Origin: Bacteroidetes bacterium QS_3_64_15
Lineage (GTDB): Bacteria > Bacteroidota > Rhodothermia > Rhodothermales > Salinibacteraceae
Direction of reading: 5' to 3'
NCBI GenBank assembly: GCA_003022565.1
Contig: PXTN01000118.1
Location: forward strand, 1-57,877
Length of the DNA stretch: 57,877 nucleotides
Shown here in pieces: positions 46,924 to 54,768 of the stretch (position 1 is the stretch's first letter; each line of letters opens with the position of its first letter). Made by a program: the position numbers and the translations under genes. The notes beneath the pieces were generated by a model. That model did no database searches, was not told the DNA's origin, and saw nothing but the letters and a program-made list of their open reading frames with translations.

Positions 46924-47376
46924 ATGATTGCTCTGGTTCAGCGCGTCTCCGAGGCCTCGGTCGACATCGACGGCGACACCGTCGGCGCCATCGGCGACGG
47001 CCTGCTCATCCTGCTCGGCGTCCACGAGGACGATACGACGGCCCAGAGCGAGTGGTGCGCGAAGAAGTGTGCCCACCTGCGCGTCTTTCCCGACGCCGAC
47101 GGCAAGATGGATGAGTCGCTCCTCGACACCGGGGACGATGCGCTCGTGGTCCCTCAGTTTACGCTATACGGAGACGTGACGCGCGGGAACCGTCCCTCTT
47201 TCACGGAGGCCGCCCCACCTGACCGGGCCGACCGCCTCTACGAGCACTTCGTCGCCGAACTGGAGGGGCATCTCGGCCAAGAGGTCCCCACTGGCGAGTT
47301 CGGCGCGCTGATGGATGTCCATCTCACGAACGACGGGCCTGTAACCCTCTGGGTAGAGCGCCGCGCCGACGAATGA
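46924..47376 (+). CDS. dtd: D-aminoacyl-tRNA deacylase
   Basis: 150 residues from the ATG at 46924; the 265-codon track ORF is an over-extension into rdgB. Removes D-amino acids mischarged on tRNA and also glycine from tRNA-Ala. MIALVQRVSEASV is the family start. The active-site motifs are VVPQFTLYGD (usually SQFTL) and NDGPVTLW with the cross-subunit GlyPro pair. It lies about 85 bases after rdgB and is probably co-transcribed. Confidence 0.95.
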   Translation: MIALVQRVSEASVDIDGDTVGAIGDGLLILLGVHEDDTTAQSEWCAKKCAHLRVFPDADGKMDESLLDTGDDALVVPQFTLYGDVTRGNRPSFTEAAPPDRADRLYEHFVAELEGHLGQEVPTGEFGALMDVHLTNDGPVTLWVERRADE

Positions 47377-47599
47377 GGTGCGCGACTGTTGGGCTCCAGC
47401 GGGGGGTCGTGGAGCCTCGCAGTTCAAAACTTTCTTCGTCATTCCCTGTGATAGTTTTTTCTGTCGTGGAGGTGGAGAATTTTGCACGTGGCAGGTCGCG
47501 GGATGCACTCGAAGACCAGAAATCGCGCTGCATACTGGTCAACCCGAGGGCCAAGCGTGTATGACAAGTAAACTCCCTCCCACTGTCGTCGCCGTCATC

Positions 47600-48388
47600 A
47601 TGGACCACTTTCCCCTATCAAATCGAAGTGTTTCCATTGTCCTCACGATTGCCGCGACGCTCTTGCTGACTCGGTGCTCGCTCCTGTCTGAGCAGGACTC
47701 CTCCTCGGCCCTCGACTGTTCGGTTCAAAACATGCCCACTCCGACGGAAATGGGCTGCTCCTCACTGACTGATCTTCGAGAGGCGCAACTCCTGTCGGTC
47801 TGGCTCACCGGCAAGCTGCGTCCGGATACCACCCTGACGGGGCGTTTCTGCCAGGATCTCGATCGGCTCCGAGAGCAGTTTTCCGACTCGTACCCCGTGG
47901 TGGCCAATCGCCGCTTTCAGGCAGCGTGGACCAGCCGAGAACTGGCGCTCAAGTTTGATGGATCGTCGGCGACGGCCATCCGGGAGGGAACGTACGAGGG
48001 CTGGAAGGAACTTCCAAGCTTCCTCTGTCCCGACACTCTACTGTCACCCCCCGACAAGCTTGGATGGGGACAGGTGGGATTCGACGAAGTGTACAATATG
48101 AAGGAAGTGGCGAACCAGTACGAGCGTGTTTTGCCGGGATTACGTGTCGGCGAACCAAACGCATATACGTTCGCCGGCTTCTCTACCCATCCTATTCTTC
48201 CTCTCTGGAACGGAGAAACGCTGGGTTTAGTGTTCACCGGCGGATCGTCCCACGCTCCATTTTACTTTTTCCGCGTCACCAACGGCACCCCCAAATTCAT
48301 CGAACGGTGGGATGGAGAAGGTAATCCACCGAAATGGTTGAAAGACGCCCGGGAAGCATGGGAGAACGGGTACACACCGGAATCCTGA
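47600..48388 (+). CDS. hypothetical exported protein, possibly a lipoprotein
   Basis: 262 residues from the ATG at 47600; an ATG at 47561 is also possible. A hydrophobic segment SVSIVLTIAATLLL is followed by TRC at residue 26. The Arg before the Cys is unusual for a lipobox, so lipid attachment is uncertain. The rest is soluble-looking, with several cysteines (DCSV, MGCSS, GRFCQDL, SFLCPD) and aromatic-rich C-terminal strands (YTFAGFSTHPILPLWNGETLGLVFTGG). I do not recognise the family. The 220 bases upstream contain no gene. Its 3' end overlaps, antisense, the read-through tail of the damaged gltD. Confidence 0.6.
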   Translation: MDHFPLSNRSVSIVLTIAATLLLTRCSLLSEQDSSSALDCSVQNMPTPTEMGCSSLTDLREAQLLSVWLTGKLRPDTTLTGRFCQDLDRLREQFSDSYPVVANRRFQAAWTSRELALKFDGSSATAIREGTYEGWKELPSFLCPDTLLSPPDKLGWGQVGFDEVYNMKEVANQYERVLPGLRVGEPNAYTFAGFSTHPILPLWNGETLGLVFTGGSSHAPFYFFRVTNGTPKFIERWDGEGNPPKWLKDAREAWENGYTPES

Positions 48389-49837
48389 GCGTTCTCTCTG
48401 ATCATGCCTACTATCCACAAGCGAGCGGCGGATTGGATGTCTGCAGGCTGGCCGGAAGGTGCGTCTCGCCGGTGAGGTGGCGGTGGTGGGGAGCGGCCCG
48501 GCCGGCCTCGCCGCCGCCCAGCAGCTCAACCGCAGGCGGTCGTCCGTGACGAACGTGCCATCGTCTTTCCGCTCCACACCCATTGACGCAAACGGATTGG
48601 TGTCCGGCCCCGTGAAGCCGATGGCCACGAGCACGAGGTCGGCCGGCACGCGGAAGTCGGGGTCGAGCACGGTCTTGTCGGCCCGGCGGCCGTTTTCGTA
48701 GGTCCACTCCACGCGCTGGGCCCGCAACTCGTCGACGTGCCCGTCGCCGTCGCAGTCGGCCAGCGCGGTGGTGTTGACGGCAAACTTCTCCTCGCCCCCC
48801 TCCTTCTGGGCGTAGGTCTTCTCGTGCACCTGCGCGGCCTCCGGCCAGGGGTTGTCCGAGGAACGGTCGGCGGACGGCTTCTCGTTGATGCCGATCTGCA
48901 CAACCTGATTCGCCCCCTGCCGGTGGGCCGTGGCCACACAGTCAGCGCCCGTGTCGCCCCCGCCCAGGACGACGACGTTTTTGCCTTGGGCCGTCACGCC
49001 GCCCGGGACCGGTTGCCCTCGTTGACGGCGGTTCTCCTGCGGGAGGAAGTCCATCGCCGGCAGTACGCCGTCGAGGTCGGTGCCGGGCACGGGCAGCTCG
49101 CGGTGTCCCTGCGCGCCGAGGGCGAGGCAGATGGCATCGTGACCGGCCCGCAGCTGATCGGGCGTGAGGTCGGCGCCCACCTCTGTCCCCGTCACGAACT
49201 GAATGCCCTCCTGCCGAAGCTGGTCGACGCGTCGCTCTATGCGGTGCCGGGCGAATTTGAAGTCCGGGATGCCGTACGTCATGAGGCCGCCGATGGCGTC
49301 GTCGCGCTCGTAGACCGTGACGCGGTGGCCGGCGCGGTTGAGCTGCTGGGCGGCGGCGAGGCCGGCCGGGCCGCTCCCCACCACCGCCACCTGATGGTCG
49401 GTCCGCTCGGCGGGCGGCTCCGGCTGAATCCAGCCCTCTTCCCAGCCTCGGTCCACAATGGCCCGCTCGATGCTCTTGATGGCCACGGCGTCGTCGTTGA
49501 CGGCCAGCACGCACGAGTCCTCGCACGGGGCCGGGCACGTGTAGCCGGTGAACTCGGGAAAGTTGTTGGTGGCGTGGAGCTGCTCCAGCGCCGCCTTCCA
49601 GTCGCTGCGGTGGACGAGGTCGTTCCACTCGGGAATGCGGTTGCCGATGGGACAGCCGCTCATGCAGGTGGGCACGCCGCAGTCGACGCAGCGCTCGCCC
49701 TGGTCCTGCAGGGCCTCGGGGCTCCAGTCGGGACGCCAGATTTCGTCGTAGTCGGCCGTGCGCTCGGTCGGGGGACGCTTGCCGATGGGCTGGCGCTCGT
49801 GCTTCCGGTAGCCGTCGGGATGGTGTTCGCGGGGCAT
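48227..49837 (-). CDS. gltD: glutamate synthase small subunit, C-terminus replaced beside an inverted duplication
   Basis: 536 residues from the ATG at 49837. The N-terminal iron-sulfur part (RCVDCGVPTCMSGCPIGNRIPEW, TGYTCPAPCEDSCVLA), FAD site VAVVGSGPAGLAAAQQLNR, GGLMTYGIPDFK and NADPH site VVVLGGGDTGADCV are intact as far as GTFVTDDRLR. The family then continues to the second FAD motif (AAGD) and ends. Here the sequence runs directly into an inverted copy of its own FAD-site DNA (48475-48533) and then into about 100 unrelated residues. The FAD-binding Asp segment is lost, so function is doubtful. It follows gltB on the same strand. Confidence 0.85.
   Translation of the reverse strand: MPREHHPDGYRKHERQPIGKRPPTERTADYDEIWRPDWSPEALQDQGERCVDCGVPTCMSGCPIGNRIPEWNDLVHRSDWKAALEQLHATNNFPEFTGYTCPAPCEDSCVLAVNDDAVAIKSIERAIVDRGWEEGWIQPEPPAERTDHQVAVVGSGPAGLAAAQQLNRAGHRVTVYERDDAIGGLMTYGIPDFKFARHRIERRVDQLRQEGIQFVTGTEVGADLTPDQLRAGHDAICLALGAQGHRELPVPGTDLDGVLPAMDFLPQENRRQRGQPVPGGVTAQGKNVVVLGGGDTGADCVATAHRQGANQVVQIGINEKPSADRSSDNPWPEAAQVHEKTYAQKEGGEEKFAVNTTALADCDGDGHVDELRAQRVEWTYENGRRADKTVLDPDFRVPADLVLVAIGFTGPDTNPFASMGVERKDDGTFVTDDRLRLSCWAAARPAGPLPTTATSPARRTFRPACRHPIRRSLVDSRHDQRERSGFRCVPVLPCFPGVFQPFRWITFSIPPFDEFGGAVGDAEKVKWSVGRSAGEH
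48475..48533 (+). repeat. 59-bp inverted repeat, copy A (inside the broken 3' end of gltD)
   Basis: 59 consecutive bases identical to the reverse complement of 49334-49392, starting AGGTGGCGGTGGTGGGG and ending AGCAGCTCAACCGC. The matching bases encode the gltD FAD-binding motif in copy B; copy A is the transplanted, inverted copy. Confidence 0.95.
49334..49392 (-). repeat. 59-bp inverted repeat, copy B (native FAD-binding motif of gltD)
   Basis: The in-place copy, encoding VAVVGSGPAGLAAAQQLNR on the minus strand. It is separated from copy A by 800 bases of gltD. The flanks differ immediately on both sides. Confidence 0.95.
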
Positions 49838-49890
49838 GGCGTTTGGGCGTCGTGGCGTGTGGGAGTATGGGCGTGGGGCGTGCGCTCTCT
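49838..49890. repeat. C-rich spacer repeat before gltD
   Basis: In the sense of gltB-gltD (minus strand) it reads GCCCCACGCCCATACTCCCA with further CCACACGCC-like words up to the gltD ATG. It resembles the CCCCCACGCTC repeats at 15301-15340 and likewise sits between a TGATGCGTGA-type element and the next start codon. Confidence 0.6.
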
Positions 49891-49930
49891 CGTGCGCTTT
49901 CTGAGAGCCCGTAGCGCCAGGCAACTCAGA

Positions 49931-49957
49931 CTCACGTTTCACGCGTCACGCATCACC
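49931..49957. repeat. TGATGCGTGA-family element encoding the C-terminus and stop of gltB
   Basis: On the minus strand GTGATGCGTGACGCGTGAAA encodes the last residues VMRDA and the TGA stop of GltB, continuing as ACGTGAG. The repeat therefore overlaps coding sequence. Confidence 0.75.
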
Positions 49958-52900
49958 GCAGCTACGGGGGTCGGCTCCGACGGCGAGGGAGGCACGGACG
50001 GCCGGATGTCGTCTCCCTGCTCAAGGTTCGCCTCCACCTGTCGGGCGAAGGCCTCGGGCATGACCTTGCGGAACTGGTCGACGCGGTGGTCCCACTCGGC
50101 CAGTATGCGCTCAGCCTTGGCGCTGCCGGTGTGGTGCCGGTGCATCTCGACGAGACGGCGAACAAGGCGGCGGTCCCGCTCGCCGGTGAGCCGCTCGACG
50201 CGGACCATTCCCGTGTTCACCTTCTCCTCGAACGTACTCGCTTCATCAAACACATAGGCCTCCCCGCCGCTCATGCCCGCGCCGAAGTTGCGCCCCGTGT
50301 CGCCGAGGACGACCACCACGCCCCCGGTCATGTACTCGCAGCCGTGGTCGCCCACGCCCTCCACCACCGCCTGCACGCCGGAATTGCGCACCGCAAAGCG
50401 CTCGCCGGCCTGTCCGTTGACGTACGCCTCGCCGCGCGTCGCGCCGTAGAGCGCCACGTTGCCGAGGAGGATGTTCTCGTCGGCCTCATAGCCGGCGCTC
50501 TCGGGCGTGCGGAGGATGATGCGTCCCCCGGAAAGGCCTTTGCCGACGTAGTCGTTGGCCTCGCCCGCCAGGTTGAGCGTGACGCCGGAGGCGAGAAACG
50601 CACCGAAGCTCTGCCCGGCGACGCCCTCCAGATCCACCTGAATGGTGTCCTCGGGCAGCCCCTCAGGCCCGTAGCGGCTGGTCACCTCGGAGCTGAGCAT
50701 GGCCCCCACCGTGCGATCCCCGTTTGAGATGGCGTGCTCGATGTGAACCGGGGCCTGATCCTCCAGAGCCGGGCGCGCCTCATCGATGAGCGTGTGGTCG
50801 AGCTTGCAGTCCAGGCCATGATCCTGCTCCATCGTCTTCCGCGGGTCGTCGTCGCTGGACGAGCGGTGCAGGATCGGGCTAAGGTCCAGTCGGCGGGCCT
50901 TGGGATGATCGGTGTCGGTCTGTTGGAGCTTGTCGGTGCGGCCCACCATCTCATCGACCGTGCTAAAACCAAGGTCGGCCATGATTTCGCGCAGCTCCCC
51001 GGCCACGAAGTGCATGTAGTTCATCACGTGCTCGGGTCGGCCCACGAACTTCTCGCGCAGCTCCGGGTCCTGCGTGGCAATGCCGACCGAGCAGGTGTTG
51101 CAGTGGCACTTGCGGAGCATGATACAGCCGAGGCACACGAGCGCCCCGGTGCCGAAGCCATACTCCTCGCCCCCCAGCAACGCGGCGATGGCCACGTCGC
51201 GCCCCGTCTTGAGGCCGCCGTCCACTCGCATCCGAATGCGGGAGCGGAGATCGTTCTCCAGAAGCACCTGCTGTGCCTCCGACACGCCCAGCTCCCACGG
51301 GAGCCCCGCGGACTTGATGGAGGTCTTCGGCGAGGCGCCGGTGCCGCCGGACTGCCCGCTGATGAGCACCGCGTCGGCCTTGGCCTTGGCCACGCCCGCG
51401 GCGATGACCCCGATGCCGGCCGCCGCCACGAGCTTCACGTGCACGTCGGCGCTCGGATTGGCGTTCTTCAGGTCGTGGATGAGCTGCGCGAGGTCCTCGA
51501 TCGAGTAGATGTCGTGGTGCGGCGGGGGCGAGATGAGCGACACGCCGGGCGTGGTGTAGCGCGTCTTGGCGATGAGGTCGTTCACCTTTTCGCCCGGCAG
51601 GTGCCCGCCCTCGCCCGGCTTCGAGCCCTGCGCCATCTTGATCTCGATGTGGTCAGCGTTCGTCAGGTAGCTGCTCGTGACGCCGAACCGCCCGCTGGCC
51701 ACCTGCTTGACCCGGCACTCGCGCTCGGTGCCGAAGCGGTCCACCTGCTCGCCCCCCTCGCCCGTGCTCGCCTTGCCGCCGAGGCGGTTCATGGCGACGG
51801 CGAGCGTCTCGTGCGCCTCCGGGCTCAGCGAGCCGAACGACATGGAGGCGGTGAAGAACCGCTGCACGACGGACGAGACCGGCTCCACCTCGCCGATCGG
51901 AATGGACTCGTCGGGATCGGTGTCGAAATCAAGCAGGCCCCGGAGCGTCTGGTGTGTGTTGGTCTGCTCGTTGACGAGGGCCGCAAACTTGTCGTACGCG
52001 CCCTGGCGGTTCTGGCGCACCGCGTGCTGCAGCCTGCCGATCGTCTGCGGGTTCCACTGGTGGTGCTCCCCGTCGCGCCGCCAGTAGAGCTCACCGCCCG
52101 TTTCGAGCTCGGGCGACCCCGGAATCGTCGCGTCGAACACCGTCCGGTGCCGCTCGCGGACGTCGGCCTCAAGTTCATCGATCCCCGCGCCTTCGATGCG
52201 GGAGGTGGTGCCGAAGAAGTAGTCCTCGACGACCTCGGAATTGAGGCCTACCGCCTCGAAGACCTGCGCGCCCTTGTAGCTCTCCAGCGTGGAGATGCCC
52301 ATCTTGGCCATCACCTTCAGGAGGCCCTGCTCCACGGACTGGATGTAGCGCTCGATCGCCGTGGCGGCGTCGGCCACCTCGTCGCTGCGCGCGGCAAGGT
52401 CGCGGACGGTGGCGTAGGCGAGGTAGGGGTGGACGGCGTCGGCCCCGTAGCCGAGCAGCGTGCAGAAGTGATGGACCGCACAGGGCTGCCCGCTCTCAAG
52501 AACGAGCCCGGCGTGGGTGCGCCGGCCCGCGCGGATCAGGTCGTGGTGGACGGCGCCGACGGTGAGGAGGCTGGGAAGAGGAATGCGGTCGCGCCCCACG
52601 GCCCGGTCGGAGAGGAAAAGGAGCTCGGAACCGTCGTCGACGGCCTGTCGGGCGTCGCGCCGAACGCGCTCGACGGCCTGCTCGAGACTCGTGTCCCGCC
52701 CGAAGGTAGTGTCGATTGTCGTCGATTGGATCCCCTTCGAGTCCACGTGGTGGAGCGCCTTCAGCTCCGCGTCGCCGAGGATGGGCGAGTCGAGGTGGAG
52801 CTGCCGACAGTGCTCCGGTCCCTCCGTCAACAGATTGCCCTTACGTCCGACGTGGCTTTCGAGCGAGGTGACCAGCTCCTCGCGGATGTAGTCGAGGGGC

Positions 52901-54525
52901 GGGTTCGAAACCTGCGCGAAGAGCTGCTTGAAATACGAAAACAGGGTCTTATTCTGGTCCGACAGGACGGCGGGCGGCGTGTCGTCGCCCATCGCGCCCA
53001 CCGGATCCTTGCCGTCCTCCACCATCGGCTGCATGAGGCGGCGCACGTGCTCCCGCGTGTAGCCGAAGGTCCGCTGGCGCCGGGAGAGGGCGTGCGGGTC
53101 GCCGTTCAGGTGCAGGTCCGCCTCCGGCACGAGCGCGCCCCGCGGCGTGTCGCCGGACACGAGGGTGCGGAGCCGGGTCCGCTGTTCGTCGAGCCACCGG
53201 GCGTACTTCTCGTCGGTGAGGCGCCCGAACACCTCCTCTTCCGGCACGATGCGCCCCTCCTCCGCGTCGGCGAGGAACAGCTGGCCCGGTTGGAGCCGGT
53301 CCTTCCGCGCCACACGTTCGGGCGGCAGATCGATCACGCCGGCCTCGCTGGCCATCACGAGGCGGTCGTCGTGCGTCACCCAGTAGCGACAGGGCCGCAG
53401 CCCGTTGCGGTCGAGCACGGCGCCGACGCTGTCCCCGTCGGTGAAGGCCACGAGGAGCGGCCCGTCCCACGGCTCGATGAGGGTGGAGTGGTAGTCGTAC
53501 CAGGCCCGCCGGGCCGGATCCATGGTGTCGTCCTTGCGCCAGGCCTCGGGAATGAGCATGCGCAGGGCGTGGGGGAGCGACCGCCCGCTCTCCACGAGCA
53601 GCTCCAGTACGTTGTCGAGCACCGCCGTGTCGCTCTGCGCCTCGGTGGTGATGGGCCGGATGCGGTCGAGCTCGTCCCCGAACGCGTCTGTCCGAAGGTC
53701 GCCCTCCCGCGCCCGCATCCAGTTGAGGTTGCCGCGGAGGGTGTTGACCTCGCCGTTGTGGATGATGTTGCGGTACGGGTGCGCCAGGCGCCACGCCCCC
53801 AGCGTGTTGGTGGAAAAGCGGGAGTGGACCAGCGCGAGGGTCGACCGCACGCGGTCGTCGGACAGCTCCGGGTAGTAGCTCCGGACCTGCGCGTTTGTGA
53901 GGAGCCCTTTGTAGACCACCTTCCGCCGATCCAGCGAGCAGATGTAAAATGTCTCACTGTCCTTCAGGCCGCTGTCCGCCACGTCGTTCTCGATGAGGCG
54001 GCGGAGAATGTAGAGCTGCGCGTCGAGCGCCTCCGGCGATACTGGCTCCGTGGGCCGCACGAAGAGCTGCCACACGTCCGGCTCCGTCGCACGGGCTGTA
54101 GGACCCAACTCAGACGCGTCCGTGGGCACGTCGCGCCAGGCGATCGTTTCAAATCCTTCGGCCTGCACGCGCCGATCAATGAAATCGCGGAGCGCCGACT
54201 GGACGCTCTTGTCGGCCGGGAGAAAAAGCTGCCCGACGCCGTACGAGTCTGCGTCGCCAAGCCCCGACACCACATCCTGAAAGAACGCATGCGGCTTCTG
54301 GATCAGGATGCCGGCGCCATCGCCCGTGTTGTCCTCGGCTCCGCGGGCGCCGCGGTGGTCGAGGCATTCGAGCACGCCGAGGCCTTCCTCAACCATGGCG
54401 TGGCTCTTCTCGCCGTCGAGGTCCATGAGGACGCCGACACCACAGTTCGATCGGCTTCGCCGGGGGCCAAGTGCCGGACGGGTTGAGGATGGCACGAGGG
54501 ATGGGGGTGGGGAGGAGTGACCCAT
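49939..54525 (-). CDS. gltB: glutamate synthase large subunit
   Basis: 1528 residues from the ATG at 54525 (a GTG at 54540 is possible). Converts glutamine and 2-oxoglutarate to two glutamates. A propeptide of about 27 residues precedes the mature catalytic Cys28 in NCGVGVLMDLDG; the amidotransferase region HRGARGAEDNTGDGAGIL follows. The FMN domain has KASTGEGGEQ and SGGTGASPKTSIKSAGLPWE. The [3Fe-4S] cysteines are in CLGCIMLRKCHCNTCSVGIATQDP. The C-terminal GxGxG domain has YVGKGLSGGRI. It pairs with gltD downstream. Glutamate is both the nitrogen hub and a halophile osmolyte. Confidence 0.96.
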   Translation of the reverse strand: MGHSSPPPSLVPSSTRPALGPRRSRSNCGVGVLMDLDGEKSHAMVEEGLGVLECLDHRGARGAEDNTGDGAGILIQKPHAFFQDVVSGLGDADSYGVGQLFLPADKSVQSALRDFIDRRVQAEGFETIAWRDVPTDASELGPTARATEPDVWQLFVRPTEPVSPEALDAQLYILRRLIENDVADSGLKDSETFYICSLDRRKVVYKGLLTNAQVRSYYPELSDDRVRSTLALVHSRFSTNTLGAWRLAHPYRNIIHNGEVNTLRGNLNWMRAREGDLRTDAFGDELDRIRPITTEAQSDTAVLDNVLELLVESGRSLPHALRMLIPEAWRKDDTMDPARRAWYDYHSTLIEPWDGPLLVAFTDGDSVGAVLDRNGLRPCRYWVTHDDRLVMASEAGVIDLPPERVARKDRLQPGQLFLADAEEGRIVPEEEVFGRLTDEKYARWLDEQRTRLRTLVSGDTPRGALVPEADLHLNGDPHALSRRQRTFGYTREHVRRLMQPMVEDGKDPVGAMGDDTPPAVLSDQNKTLFSYFKQLFAQVSNPPLDYIREELVTSLESHVGRKGNLLTEGPEHCRQLHLDSPILGDAELKALHHVDSKGIQSTTIDTTFGRDTSLEQAVERVRRDARQAVDDGSELLFLSDRAVGRDRIPLPSLLTVGAVHHDLIRAGRRTHAGLVLESGQPCAVHHFCTLLGYGADAVHPYLAYATVRDLAARSDEVADAATAIERYIQSVEQGLLKVMAKMGISTLESYKGAQVFEAVGLNSEVVEDYFFGTTSRIEGAGIDELEADVRERHRTVFDATIPGSPELETGGELYWRRDGEHHQWNPQTIGRLQHAVRQNRQGAYDKFAALVNEQTNTHQTLRGLLDFDTDPDESIPIGEVEPVSSVVQRFFTASMSFGSLSPEAHETLAVAMNRLGGKASTGEGGEQVDRFGTERECRVKQVASGRFGVTSSYLTNADHIEIKMAQGSKPGEGGHLPGEKVNDLIAKTRYTTPGVSLISPPPHHDIYSIEDLAQLIHDLKNANPSADVHVKLVAAAGIGVIAAGVAKAKADAVLISGQSGGTGASPKTSIKSAGLPWELGVSEAQQVLLENDLRSRIRMRVDGGLKTGRDVAIAALLGGEEYGFGTGALVCLGCIMLRKCHCNTCSVGIATQDPELREKFVGRPEHVMNYMHFVAGELREIMADLGFSTVDEMVGRTDKLQQTDTDHPKARRLDLSPILHRSSSDDDPRKTMEQDHGLDCKLDHTLIDEARPALEDQAPVHIEHAISNGDRTVGAMLSSEVTSRYGPEGLPEDTIQVDLEGVAGQSFGAFLASGVTLNLAGEANDYVGKGLSGGRIILRTPESAGYEADENILLGNVALYGATRGEAYVNGQAGERFAVRNSGVQAVVEGVGDHGCEYMTGGVVVVLGDTGRNFGAGMSGGEAYVFDEASTFEEKVNTGMVRVERLTGERDRRLVRRLVEMHRHHTGSAKAERILAEWDHRVDQFRKVMPEAFARQVEANLEQGDDIRPSVPPSPSEPTPVAAVMRDA

Positions 54526-54661
54526 GATCGTGTCGTGCACCTTTTCGTATGTGGGCCGCGTATTGGCGGCAGCCGCGCCGAACGGCAGTTTTTAGCAATC
54601 CGTGTAAAGGGACTCCATAGATGAATGAAAGAGCTATTAGTATCAAACCACGATTCGGGGC

Positions 54662-54705
54662 AAAGCGCTTCCAGTCACTACTTCTTTACAAGAAAGCGCT
54701 TCCAG
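54662..54705. promoter_or_regulatory. tandem operator-like sites AAAGCGCTTCCAG
   Basis: Two identical copies of AAAGCGCTTCCAG (54662-54674 and 54693-54705), 31 bases apart, about three helical turns. Each contains the 8-base palindrome AAGCGCTT. They lie in the 243-base divergent region between gltB and the amidohydrolase, which is more AT-rich than its surroundings. This looks like a binding site for a dimeric regulator of one or both genes; the regulator is unknown. Confidence 0.6.
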
Positions 54706-54768
54706 AAGTCCGTACCATTTTGATGTACCGTTCTTTCGTAAGACTTTTCGTTTGACTCACGGCGTCCG

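Noticed and set aside
50734-54486. 1250-codon plus-strand ORF opposite gltB
   Set aside because: It is the mirror of gltB in GC-rich DNA; its translation has no family motifs, while the minus strand has complete GltB signatures.
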